From contig CM057474.1 in assembly GCA_030035585.1 (NCBI GenBank), positions 2,536,501 to 2,600,500 of the forward strand: a stretch of 64,000 nt of DNA, given 5' to 3'. Below are positions 22,871 to 33,900 of the stretch, in pieces. The position numbers and the translations under genes were made by a program. The notes beneath the pieces were generated by a model, which did no database searches, was not told the DNA's origin, and worked only from the letters and a program-made list of their open reading frames with translations. The first letter of the stretch is position 1. Every line of letters starts with the position of its first letter. This DNA comes from Dugong dugon (Eukaryota; Chordata; Mammalia; Sirenia; Dugongidae).

Positions 22871-24168
22871 TATATTCCACTACTGAAGGTCTCCAAAAAT
22901 CTCTGTACATAGGCTAGAAAGATGCAAAGTTCTTCTTGGTGGAAAATTCTTGTCTTTCCCACATGTGGTGTTGATATAGGTCAACGTAGCAAACTGAGAA
23001 TAGAAGCTTGCCGTTTCCACTGTGAAAACAGGCAGACAATTGAACCCCTTTCCTTATTTCTGATAACTTAAGCATACGACCCTTACTGAGTGCAACAATG
23101 ATGTTTTTCTACATTTTAAAATTTACTGGAGGAGTCAGTCCTGGGATGTTTGCAGTCTAGCTTCTGCCAAGGCCTTAGTAAATCACGTCATACATTAATT
23201 ATTCTTTCTTCATTTCATTCCTATAATCTCATTATCTTTTCTATAAAATACGTTCTCAAAGTATCATTTACTGTGTTATGCAATGTGCGTAATATAAAAC
23301 TGTTATCAATTTCTTGAATTGAGAGTTCCTTGAATGTCATCCACATCCTTTGTTAGAACATAAGCTCTCTGAACCAATAGAAAAATCTAGCAAAAATGAG
23401 TAACATTTTTTGCCTTAGGTCCAAAAACTAACTAATTGGGTGATTAATTAGCTCATTTTGCAGGCCTGTTAAGTAATCCAGAAATCATTTCGCTTATTTT
23501 TCCAAAGTTAGGCTGCATAAATGCTACTTCAGATCTTTTATAAATGAGTTGAAAATCAACATATATACATAATTTTGCTTTGATTTGCTTTGGGGTACAA
23601 AATAAAATGTTCTCTGATACCCAAGGAGACTACTTGGCTCAATGAATGTGACCAGAACTGCACCTCTGCTCTGTGAATACCAGTGGGAAAATAAAGAAGG
23701 CTGTTGGGGGAGGATTTTTAGCCCATCCCGAAGTCTCTATTACTCTCCAATAAGTCAAAATAAACCTATAATTAATTTATAAAAAAGAATGGGTGGGATG
23801 CAAAGACAGCTTTAAATCACAGAAAATAATTACACAACACATTTCGAGTATTTGCTAGTCCCAGTTAGCATCAAGAAACGGCTCCATTTCCAGGACATAA
23901 GCGCCTCTTATACAGCAATCTTGAAGATGCCACTGAAGGGTGGTTCTCCAAGTGGTTCTCTCTGTAACATCGAGGAAATAATTTAATCTCAGCCCTTTCA
24001 GTCTAACTTGAAAACAATAACACTCAATTTATTGGCATACCTTTGCTTTTCTTAAACTCTTATTTCATGGATTTTAAAAATTCCAGGTAGTCTTCAGTTG
24101 GGGGTACAAAATAAAATGTTCTCTGATACACGGGGAGGCTATCTGAAGTGATGAGCGAAGTGAAGAGG
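22871..24168. other. Unique DNA with a 44-bp direct repeat
   Basis: No gene. A segment at 23589-23632 recurs at 24099-24142, 510 bp apart (see findings). Confidence 0.5.
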
Positions 24169-24490
24169 ACGGTGGTGGTTCAGTGGCAGAATTCCACCTT
24201 CCATGTGGGAGGCCTGGTCTCTGTTCCCAGCCACTGCTCTTCATGCGCAGGCTGTCAGTGGAGTCTCCCGTGTTGCTAATGACACTGAACAGGATTCAGT
24301 GGCGCTTCCAGACTAAGATGGACTAGGAAGAAAGGCCTGTTGATCTACTTCAAAAATCACTCAATGAAAACCCTATAGATCACAATGGCTCAATCCACAG
24401 CCAATCATAGGGACACGCAGCATCTTCCATTGTGTACGGGGTCACCATGAGTCAGGGGCTGACTTGATGGCAGTTGACATCAACAACAAG
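24169..24490 (+). mobile_element. SINE with a tRNA-Gly-like head and RTE/AfroSINE tail
   Basis: The head (24169-24236) follows tRNA-Gly closely: box A 'tggttcagtgg' (24176-24186), then 'cagaattccaccttcc', 'atgtgggaggcctgg' and a damaged box B ('ggtctctgttcc'). Ordinary AfroSINE heads elsewhere here instead read 'cctggtggcgcagtggttaa'. After a linker, the body has 'ggaagaaaggcctg', 'cactcaatgaaaaccctat' and the RTE-type tail 'gacttgatggcagttgacat' followed by 'caacaacaag'. It is therefore a separate SINE head joined to the same body and tail, or a tRNA-Gly pseudogene SINE fused to an AfroSINE. Confidence 0.75.
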
Positions 24491-26405
24491 TGAGGTGAAG
24501 TTTCTAAATGAAAAATATTGCCAGTTCATTGAAACTTTAATCTAGCCATTTAAATCAGGTGATCATATGACAGATTTTCGATGAAGGAGCGTTTTATATT
24601 TTAATGTCAATCTGTGGAATCTGAGTACAACTGCTGCCGAGTCACTTTGGAACAAAGTTATTCGGAAGTATGAGAAGTTAAAACCAAGTGAACACAAAAC
24701 TGAAGAGAAAACTAGGATCAGTTTTCATTGCTTCATGGTTGTTTTTGATATTTCATGGGAAGATTATTAGTCATAAATTCTCAGTGAAGGAAAATATTTT
24801 AACAAATTGTTCGAGAATCCCCTCCCTCTTGCTTTTGATGCCCCTCATAAGGAATTCTTTTTTAGCCACAGAGCAGGGGGCCAAAAAAACTAAATTAAAA
24901 AGGCAGCAGAGATGAGGAGGAGAATAAAATAAATGGAGTAAAAATACCCAATGAATTGAGAAAACATTTTACATTTGAGGAAGGGAAATAGTAACTTATA
25001 TAGTGGCTTGCAATTAATTTCTTATAGAAGTAAAGCATTTGTAAGCAGAGATACTGTTTATTTTGGTGATTGCATTTAACTTTATCTATTTTCCAAAATT
25101 TTAATATGAAACCAAATGAAAGAAAAAAATATTATGGGTTAGCTTTATATGTCTACTCAAGATAAATTATCTGTCACCTACATATTCCTAATCAACAAGA
25201 CTTGGTTTTGACAAATGATATATGACCATCATTAAGTTATATATATATCTCCAAAAGAAAAATTGAAAAAGAATACTTCCAACTCAGAGAAACATGAGGG
25301 GAAAGATGATTTTTAAGGATCACAAGAATATGCCAAAATGAAAAGCATTTATGACCCTGACAAAGGAATACCTAAATTTCACTTGAAATAAGCCATCTAA
25401 AATCATAAAATATTTTGCTAGCTCCAGAGAAAGGAAAATTCCAGGGGAATCTCATCAATCTTTATACTTGTTTGCATGTAGTATTTAAAAAAACTTCATC
25501 AAAATCATTTTTCTTAGTTTATTATTTCAATAAGAAAGAATGCTTCCACAAGGCTGTTTTGTGAAAGAATGTGCTTATAGTATGATACTTTATGTCTAGT
25601 TCATTAAGCAGGTGTTTTGGGCAAGATGATATAGGGGAAATGGCAAATAGGACACAGTGTTTTCTCGTAACCCCTCTGGCACTGACAGCCTGAAGCTCCC
25701 CTTTCTGAAGGCTAGTCCATTTTGCTTAACACCTAGCATTTTCAGATCCTAGCTCTGGGTGCCACGGAGGTTTTATCTTTGAAGTACAAGAAGAGTAGGT
25801 GGCAATTCTGAGCACCTAATTAGTTATCCCTTATGAAAATCAGCTGATAAAAACCAGAAAGTATCAAAAGCAGAAAGCTTTGTAGAGTCAGTATCCACCA
25901 AACCAGAAGGCTTTATTCCTATCATCTGAGCAGATAGTATAAATTTCTTTTCGTCAAATTGAAGGAAAGCTTTTTTTTTAAAAAAAAAAAAAAATGACTG
26001 CTATATGAACCTTTTAGAAGGTTCTCTGAATCCCCACTTTTATTTATTTCAAAGACTTTTATGAAAGGTGGGATAAAAAAAAAGAAAGATAACAAATATG
26101 ATTCTTCACAAGATCTAAACCAAGGGTCGGAGAGTCACCAGCTGCCTCCCCTCCCTGCTCAAATTCAGCTCACAGATTAGCTTTATCAGTTTGGATTTAA
26201 ATGATTTGCATCTCATATGTGAACTCGCTTGTCACTTCCCACCAATCCCCCATAATCACCCCTAATCTGCTCTACTCATTTATTTGGTCTACTTGATCCC
26301 CACAGGCATTTGCATTTAGAATCCTATCTAAACATTTATCTCCCCAAATTAGAGTCTACTAACTTTCTCTTTTGGTTTTATTTTTTCCAGGGCACAATAT
26401 TGCAG
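24491..26405. other. Unique A+T-rich DNA
   Basis: No gene or repeat recognised. A T9/A15 junction at about 25971-25994 forms a short palindromic homopolymer. Confidence 0.45.
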
Positions 26406-26606
26406 GATTTAGTATTGAACGGTTAATGACTTTGACTATTAACCGAAAGGTTAGAGGTTCAAGTCTGCCTCAGAAGAAAGACCTGATGATCTTCTTCTGA
26501 AAAATCAGCCACTGAAAACCCTATGGAGCACAGTTCTACTCTGACACACACAAGGTTGCCATGAGCCAGAATGGACTGGACAGCAACTGTTTTTTCTGGT
26601 TGGATT
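26406..26606 (+). mobile_element. AfroSINE with middle block
   Basis: Degenerate head ('aaccgaaaggttagaggttc' around box B), middle 'cagaagaaagacctgatgat', then 'gccactgaaaaccctatgg', 'agttctactctgacacac' and tail 'tgccatgagccagaatggac'. Confidence 0.85.
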
Positions 26607-27179
26607 TCAGATGACGTGGGTTTAAATTTGACTCAAAAGTATTTTTAGGTGAGTGACTCTGGGCTAGGTATTTAACCTCTAAAAACCTCACATTTTTTTT
26701 TTATTTGTACGACACGGTAATAGCAATAATACGTAAAGCACTATCTACCTCCCATGTACCAGATTCATCTAACCATAGGAGCCGGCCACGTGGGCAGACA
26801 ATCTGAGCAGTCAGTCACCCAGGGCCCTGTGCTCAGAAAGGGCCCACACTTGGTTACATGTTCTATTGTCTCTGATTTAAATTCTTAATGATATTTGAAC
26901 AAGGAACCCAGCATTTTCATTTGGCATTAGTCCCCAAAAATGATATAGCTGGACGGAACTCTTGGCAACTCACTTATCTAGCTTTCTCCATATTACATCT
27001 TAAAACAGATCAATAGAATGTCAAAATAAGAGGATTTACAATTGTGTGTGAAGTTCTGCATCCCATTTGCCTGATTGGTTTGTGTTCTTTTCCTCAGATA
27101 TATTTTTTCATATGTATATATTCACTCAAAATTATTGACCTTTTTATTTAATTACATTTGAAAAGATTTAACAAACTCC
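26607..27179. other. Mostly unique DNA; possible old DNA-transposon piece
   Basis: The text near 26805-26870 ('cagggccctgtgctcagaa', 'gggcccacacttggttac') looks like part of a mammalian DNA-transposon repeat, but I cannot name it. No gene seen. Confidence 0.3.
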
Positions 27180-27295
27180 CTAGGGCTGCCAGATTTAGAA
27201 AATAAAAATACAGGACCCCCAGTTAAATTTGAACTTTAGTAAACAATGAATTTTTTTTTTTTGTATAAGTGTGTCCCATGCAATATTTGAGGAAA
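27180..27295. mobile_element. MER53-like half palindrome
   Basis: 'tagggctgccagatttag', 'acaggacccccagttaaat', 'gtataagtgtgtcccatgc' and 'aatatttgagga' follow one arm of the MER53-type palindromic DNA element. The second arm is missing or too decayed to see. Confidence 0.6.
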
Positions 27296-27968
27296 TCTTA
27301 TTAAAAAAAAATTAATCTGCATGAAAAGCAATTTTTAAAAAAGAAATGATACTGTATTACATTTAATCAATGATATCAGAAAAGTTCTGGATGATGTCTT
27401 CAGAAGGCACAGGAAAAGAAAACAGAGACGAAAATTAGGGCTTGTGAGAAGTTACACGGTGGTCAAAGAAAAGCCATAAAAATCTATGGCTGTGCGTTCT
27501 TGATGAGGCTGGCCTGCTCCTTATGCTGTATAAAATATTCAAATATATTATGAAGCAATGTTCTTTTCAAAATAGAGGGTGTACTTTTAGTTTCTGGGCT
27601 GCACATCATTGGTTGGGTTATTACTGTCCTATGCATTAGGCAAAAGAAATAGGCATTAGCTCTTGCTCTGTGCTGGGGGCTTAAGAGTTTCCAGTCCTAC
27701 CACAGATAGTATCTCTCAGGTATGGAGAACGCAGCTTTCCTGACATATTTTCCAATCAGTCATCTTTTCTTTTGCAATGAGCAAGACATGTGCTTATTAC
27801 CTGTATCAATTTCTCCATTAAACAGGAAATGTCATATACTCTTATTTTTAACAACTAGTTAAAATTAGACGACAAATCTCCAAGCTGTATGAGACTGAAA
27901 AAATATCAAGAAAGTCTTAATAGCTTTTCCCTGATTGCAAGCGGCTCTGATTTCACAATGCCTCGTGA
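27296..27968. other. Unique DNA
   Basis: No gene or repeat recognised. Confidence 0.4.
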
Positions 27969-28106
27969 AGACCAAACCCAAACCAGACCCGTTGGACAGA
28001 GCAGAACTGCCCTACAGGGCTTCCAAGGAGCGGCTGGTGGATTCAAGCTACTGACCTTTTGGTTAGCAGCCGAGCTCTTAACCAGTGCACCACCGGGGCA
28101 AAGACA
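27969..28106 (-). mobile_element. AfroSINE, antisense
   Basis: Antisense of the family: 'cagaactgccctacagggc' then 'aaggagcggctggtggattc', 'gaccttttggttagcagcc' and 'ttaaccagtgcaccaccggg' (heads toward the right). The tail is shortened. Confidence 0.88.
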
Positions 28107-28590
28107 GCCAGGATGAAATGGCAAGTTTCTTCTCTACCAATCTGTTGCTACAAAAGTAAAATGAAGTTAATAATGGCTGCAATGACTCAAATTATTCAGG
28201 CAAATATCTCCAAATAATCTGAAATTATCAACGGAAATGTTTGTGTATGCTTGTTGTTTGCTAATCTTTGTAAAAATTACATTGTATTACCTTAATTTGC
28301 ATGGATCTTAAGCCAGTGACTAGACATGAGATTTTTTCACCTGCAATTAAAAATAAGTTATCTCAAACCCATGTTATAATTTGATTGAGTAGATTGTCAT
28401 TACATGAATTTTCAAAACCACCGAAAATAGAAAAAACAAAACAAAACTTAAGAAGTCATTTGGAAAATTCCATGAATTTCAAAGTACTCCTTTTCTGTTT
28501 TCCCAAATAGCATGATGCGAATAGGGTATGCTGGTAGAGGTTTAATTAAATTTATCTAATTTATCTAATCATTAAAAAAAAACTCACTCA
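28107..28590. other. Unique A+T-rich DNA
   Basis: No gene or repeat recognised. Confidence 0.4.
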
Positions 28591-29087
28591 AGGAAATGGT
28601 GATAAGATGGATAGTCAGTTTTAAGCAGGGCAGTCATTAATGCTCTCACTGAGAAGTAAAACCCTGAAAGAGGTGAGGGGGGCTAACCCTGAGGACAACT
28701 GAGGAAGGGAATTCCACGTGGAGGGAATGATAAGCACTAAGCCGTGGGGCAGCAGTGTGCTTGCATTTGCCAAGAACAGCCAGAAATCAGTGTAGCTGCA
28801 GTGGAGTAAGAGGGTAGTCATGGACGAAGTCAGGACGGGGAGAATGTCACGACAACAACATAGAAGGGCTAGGAGGATTGGGAGGCAATTTGAGTGGGGT
28901 CTTACAGTCCTCTGAAGGACTCTGAGTGAGTTGATCAGCTCTTCACAGGTTTAGAGAAGAGAAATGAGATGCTTCTGACCTAAGTTTTAAGGTCTTCCTG
29001 ATTGCTGAGTAGACAATAGACTGGGTGCTAAAGATAGAAGCAAGAAGGCCAGTTAAGAGCTTATCCCAAAAATCCAAGTAAGAAGTG

Positions 29088-29653
29088 TGTCATGGATTGA
29101 ATTGTCTCCCCCCAGAATATGTGTCAATTTGGTAAGGCCATGATTCCCAGTATTGTGTGGTTGTCCTCCATTTTGTGATTGTAATTTTCCTATGTGTTGT
29201 AAATCCTAATCTCTATCTGTGGTTACTGAGGCAAGATTAGATTATGTTAAAGGAGATTAGGGTGAGATTGTAACATCCTTACTAACATCACACCCCTGAT
29301 CCAATGTAAAGGGAGTTTCCTGGGCTGTGGCCTGCACCACCTTTTATCTTACAAGAGATACAAGGAAAGGGAAGTGAGCAGAAAGGGGGAACCTCATACC
29401 ACCAAGAAAGCAGCTGCAGGAACAGAGTGCATCCTTTAGACCCAGGGTTCCCACACAGAGAAGCTCTTAGTCCACTGGAAGATTGATGACAAGGACCTTC
29501 CTCCAGAGTCGACAGAGAAAGAAAGACTTCCCCTGGAGGTGATGCCCTAAATTTGGGCTTGTAGCCTACTAGACTGTGAGAAAATAAATTTCTCTCTGTT
29601 AAAGCCATCCACTTGTGGTATTTCTGATACAGCAGCACTAGATGACTAAGACA
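29088..29653 (+). mobile_element. Solo LTR, lineage-specific MaLR-like
   Basis: 566 bp, TGTCATGGATTGAATTG to GATGACTAAGACA, flanked by AAGTG (29083-29087) and AGGTG (29654-29658), a 5-bp target duplication with one change. It carries AATAAA just before its 3' end ('gagaaaataaatttctc'), the usual LTR polyadenylation site. It lies inside L2. No internal genes. Confidence 0.88.
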
Positions 29654-29755
29654 AGGTGATAAAGGCTTGGACTCAAATAACACTAGCAGAGATGCTGAGA
29701 AGTGGTTTTATTTTTGGATATATTTTGATGGTACCTGACAGGATTTGATGATGGA

Positions 29756-30225
29756 TTAGTTGTGGGAGTTAAGGCCAATGGTTTTGGGTTGAGGAACTGG
29801 AAGAATGGAGCAGTCATAAACTGAGATGGGTAAACTGAGGGAGGAGTAGGTTTTTATGGGGGGAAGGATGAGGAGTTTGTTTTGGAACATGTTAGGATGG
29901 CATTTAAGGGTATTCAAGAGATCAGTTCCATGTTCAATTCTGGAGTTCAAGGAAGAAGTCTGGGCTGTAGAAATAAATAATAGTCACCAGTATATAGATG
30001 GCATTTAGTGCCATGAAATTGGATGTGGTCACAAAGGGGATACATGTAGACGGAAAGGAATGAGGTCCAAGGATTGAGCCCTGGAGTTACAACGAGAAGG
30101 TGAAGAAATGAGGAGGAATGGCAAAGAAGGAGGAAGGACGGCCAATTCAGTAAGAGGAAGACTAGTGTTCTTGAAGCCAAATAAATAATGTGCTTCAAAG
30201 AGGAAGGTGGTACCAGGCGTGTCAA
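29756..30225 (-). pseudogene. L2 reverse transcriptase remnant
   Basis: The minus-strand frame 30225-29947 includes GLNPWTSFLSVYMYPLCDHI and FHGTKCHLYTGDYYLFLQP. These align with the L2 RT blocks for the template grip and the active-site YADDSQ box, here changed to YTGDYY, so the catalytic Asp pair is lost. The next frame (29950-29756) continues with LNTLKCHPNMFQNKLLILPP, a typical L2 segment after the active site. The two pieces lie in different frames. Confidence 0.75.
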
Positions 30226-30240
30226 ATGTGACTGAGAGAT

Positions 30241-30550
30241 TGTAGTGTATTCAAGGGAATTCAGGGCTGATCAAGAAAAAAAAATATGACCACAAGATAG
30301 CAGCGTTGCACAGCAAGGTTATGTATTAGGGCCAAAGCATTGACAGCTGCATGCAGGGGGCTGTCCTCCACCTTAGAAGGTCTTCCAGAAGCAAGCATTC
30401 AGGGAGCCACCAGAAGGAGAAGATGGTGTGAAAACCCCCTGGTAAGAGGAGAAGGGAGGAGAGGAACATTTATGGATCCCTAGGCTATCCTCTCCTGCAG
30501 CAAGATGGGGAACCTCTGGGACAGAGAACACCCAAGGCAGCAGCACCATG
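30241..30550. other. Unclassified, moderately G+C-rich DNA
   Basis: No gene found. Includes 'agaaggagaagatggtgtg' and 'ctcctgcagcaagatgggg'. Possibly an old LTR, but I cannot support that. Confidence 0.3.
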
Positions 30551-30922
30551 TTGTTGCTGTTGTCAGGTGCCGTCGAGTCAGTTCCAACTCACAGTGACCC
30601 TACGAACAACAGAACGAGCCACTGCCCAGTCCTGCTCCATCCTCACAATCGCTGCTATGTTTGAGCCCATTGTTGCAGCCACCGTGTCAATCCATCTTGT
30701 TGAGGGTCTTCCTCTTTTTCGCTGACCCTCTACTTTACCAAGCATGGTATCCTTCTCCAGGGACTGATCCTTCCTGATAACATGTCCAAAGTACATGAGA
30801 TGAAGTCTTGCCATCCTTGCTTTTAAGGAGCATTTTGGCTGCACTTCTTCCAAGACAGATTTGTTTGTTCTTCTGGCAGTCTGTGGTATATTCAATATTC
30901 TTCACCAACACCATAATTCAAA
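30551..30922 (-). mobile_element. RTE LINE 3' end, antisense
   Basis: Starts at the tail 'gttgttgctgttgtcaggtg' then 'ccgtcgagtcagttccaac' and covers the C-terminal coding block. A 105-codon frame (30895-30578) is still open and contains SLEKDTMLGKVEGQRKRGRP and STRWIDTVAATMG. It is 5'-truncated and one of the better preserved RTE ends in the window. Confidence 0.9.
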
Positions 30923-31670
30923 GGGAGCACCTTAGGGTCCTCATAACTATAGAATTTTATCTTATCTAGGGCTAGCAGATGCAGGGTCCATTTTCCCACG
31001 ATGTATATAAAGCAGGCAGGCTCTAGGTTTATTTGGGTTATTTTTAAAACAATCGCAATGTACAGATTTGAATTTGGCTTTGAAGGGATTTTGGAGCTAA
31101 CAGACCTCAGCTTGCTATGAAGAAGTACAAAACATGGGGTCAATACACAGAGGCCATTCTTGACTTCATTTATATAACAGAAGTCAAATAAGACAAAGCT
31201 GAGAACTGACCAGAGAAAGTCATTGGTAGTTAGAAAATTTAAATTAAATAGATTAAAGTACTTACAACTGTCTATTTCATAGCAAGTCGATCAAAGTGAG
31301 CAATCTTTATTCATAAGGCTTCATATTTATGTTTGAACCACAGGTGGGCTTTAAATTATGAACAGAAAGTTCTTGAAAATGGTAGTAACATTCTCTGCAC
31401 TTCTCTCACCATATAGTCCTTGATTCAAAGATCATCTACACACAAGAAAACAGAGTTGCTCACTTTCTAAATCTCTCAAAAACCTTGTGGTTATGACAGA
31501 GGATTATTTCTGATCTTTATTCCAACAAGACAACCTAACCTTCTGATCTCTCTAATAATTTTTACCAGCAACATTTTCTATTTAAAACTATAAAATACAG
31601 AAACACCTAGACAGATATTAGGGGAAAATTCTCTGTAGCCTAATACATATTGAAAGGAATATTCTAGGAG
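30923..31670. other. Unique DNA
   Basis: No gene or repeat recognised. Confidence 0.4.
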
Positions 31671-31675
31671 GTAGA

Positions 31676-31870
31676 GGGCATAGTGGCTAAAAGCCTACAT
31701 TCCAGAATCAGCCTGCTTGACTGTGAAACCCAGCTCTACTACTTCACAGCTATGAGAAATTAGCACCTCAGTTTTCTCTACAATATGTAGTAATAGTTCT
31801 TATCTCATAGGATTGTGAGGATTAAATGAGTTAAAACATTTGAAGTGTTTAAGATAATGCTGAATACATC
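31676..31870 (+). mobile_element. MIR SINE
   Basis: 'gcatagtggctaaaagcc' (box A region), 'ctgtgaaacccagctctac' (box B region), the core 'cagttttctctacaat' and the end 'aggattgtgaggattaaatg' follow MIR from head to tail. Confidence 0.85.
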
Positions 31871-31937
31871 AAAAATAAATCTAATGTGTGTGTAAGTGAA
31901 TTTGGGCTTGAAAATCATCTGCAAAGACTGTTAAAAA

Positions 31938-31969
<32 letters not shown>

Positions 31970-32884
31970 TGTGTACAGGGTTCGTCCTGACCTACAAAAT
32001 TAGAATCAACTAAGCATGGCCCAGAATTATCTGTTAGTAAATCAAGTGTGTTGGTGGCCAGTCCTGCTCTGGAACAGCTTGTATTCTGTACACAAGATGC
32101 TTATTGCAGGTGCTTAGAGATAGCCCCTGTTGTGGTTATTACAGGTTTTTATTTACTACTTAAGGTTGGCTGGAGGAGGTATACAGACACTCAGCTGCAT
32201 TAGACTAGAGATGAAACTGCTAGAAACTGGATTTTGGACCAAAATCTGTGTATCTGCACCTTCCGTTCAGTTGTGCATCTGAGATGTGTGTTTGCCCTCT
32301 ATATCATGGGGCAGAGAACAGAACCAGTCCCATAAAAAAAATAAAATAAAAATTCATAGTATAAGTAACTATAGCCTTATTCAAGTAGAGTCAAGGGAAA
32401 AAATGTAACTTGGAAAAGACTATGGGAGAACAAGAGCATTTAAAAAGAGCATTTAAAATTCTAAGAAGCAGAGAGACCAAACTTATGAAAAAATCAGAAA
32501 TGATAGGATTGGGGTATCTTCAAACAAAAGCATGTGAATATAGTTTAAATAAGTTATTGTACATCTAATAGAAGAACTCTACATAGTTGTCAAAAACTAT
32601 CTAAGATTATTATACTTACTAACAAAATGCAAAATAAAGTGCAAAGTAATACTTTATGTAAAGATATAAAAAGTTATATTATTTATATAACTTTAAAGTT
32701 ACATTATTTATAAACAAATTAGTAAAATCCAGAATACAAAGATAAATAAGAGAAAGTAAATCTCCTATTATAGCAGCACTCACTCAGTGAGAAGCAATTG
32801 AAGTTATTTAAGATATGTTATGCTTATATTCATATGTATGTGAGCATATATGCATACATTTATACATGTGGGTATAGACCTACA
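31871..32884. other. Unique DNA with a TG microsatellite
   Basis: A (TG)n run lies at 31938-31975. The rest is A+T-rich and unassigned. Confidence 0.5.
31938..31975. repeat. (TG)n microsatellite
   Basis: About 18 TG units with one TT interruption near the end. Confidence 0.97.
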
Positions 32885-33260
32885 GAATCTCCTGAACTAG
32901 TACTGTGGTATCTTCACTGATCTCCCTATTGTCACGCTTATTTCCCACCTTTGCTCCACTTCATAACTAAAGATATTACTGAAAACATAAATATGATTGT
33001 TACCCTAAAGCTTAAAATACTTCAATACCTTCTCATATCCCCAAGATCAAGTCTGGAACTCTTAACACATTTGGAAAGGCCATCTGTGGTAAGTTTTGCC
33101 TGCTTTTGTACTTTCTTCTTCCTTCTCTAACCACTCTGGTCATACTTAGTCTACTTGATTAAATGTCCCTTGAGGACTGGAGACCTATCTTCAAGGACCT
33201 TTCCTATTCTTCCTTCTTTTTCCTGGATAACGCTTACTTATTCTTCAACTCTGTTATATT
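32885..33260 (+). repeat. L2-like 3' region, diverged
   Basis: 'cccaagatcaagtctggaac', 'aacacatttggaaaggccat', 'cttctctaaccactctggtc' and 'gtctacttgattaaatgtcc' follow the order of the L2 3' region. No frame is kept. Confidence 0.55.
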
Positions 33261-33464
33261 TGCACTAAATATTTGTCGGACAAGGAGCACTGATAATAAT
33301 GAAAATAACTCTTCCAATACTTTGAAAGAGGCAGCAAAATTTAAATTCTGCTTTTTCTAGAAACCCAAAATAATAAATTAGGCGTTCTGGGAGATTAATA
33401 GGTAAATAAAATATTATCCCTAGCCCCAGGCAAGAGGGGAAGTAAAAGGACAAAACAGTTATAG

Positions 33465-33585
33465 AATACTGAATATGCTCCACATGCTTTACAGACAAAA
33501 TCTCATTTAATTACCAAACAAGCCACAAAATACACATTGACCGTATTTTACAAATGAGGATCAGAGAGATCACTAACCATTCCTG
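33465..33585 (-). repeat. MIR fragment, antisense
   Basis: 'gctttacagacaaaatctca' and 'tttaattaccaaacaagcc', then 'tattttacaaatgaggatca' and 'gagagatcactaacc', are the antisense of the MIR core. Confidence 0.65.
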
Positions 33586-33739
33586 AAGTCCAGTTAGATT
33601 CCAGTAAAGAGCTGTCTGAACACAAGACATGTACATTTTCCACTATTTTCACCACCCAGAAGCTCAGCAGTTTATGGTCCACAAATAACTCTGACACAAA
33701 GCAGAATGTGATTGGCATGACAATAAAGCAAACGCAAAG

Positions 33740-33900
33740 TGTCGTGGGAGTGCTTTGAAAGAGGCATCTTTCAGTAGAAGTCTATGTGGCTGTTTAAAGC
33801 AATATAAGGGCTGCATAAAAGAGGATTCAGAAAGCGTACCCAGGGGAGGTGGTATTTGAGCTGGACCTCATATACCGGGATTTTGAAATGATTCAAAAAA
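33740..33900 (-). repeat. L2-like fragment, antisense
   Basis: 'ggtggtatttgagctggacc' followed by 'tcatataccgggattt' is the antisense of the L2 3' region. Confidence 0.55.

Larger units (their letters stand above)
28600..30240 (-). mobile_element. L2 LINE copy (RT to 3' region), split by an LTR
   Basis: Minus-strand L2. The left part (28600-29087) is the 3' portion; 'gggaattccacgtggaggga' and 'gagaagagaaatgagatgc' are L2-like antisense text. The right part (29659-30240) is the reverse transcriptase. The MaLR-type LTR at 29088-29653 interrupts it. L2 is ancient, and this copy is old and broken. Confidence 0.75.

Noticed and set aside
24169..24236. Possible functional tRNA-Gly gene
   Set aside because: Box B and the acceptor/T-stem pairing are damaged, and the sequence runs directly into a SINE body with an RTE tail. 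It is a SINE head.
29288..29683. 131-codon minus-strand frame
   Set aside because: Lies within the LTR at 29088-29653 and its flank. No protein similarity recognised; chance frame. The same holds for 58806-59129.
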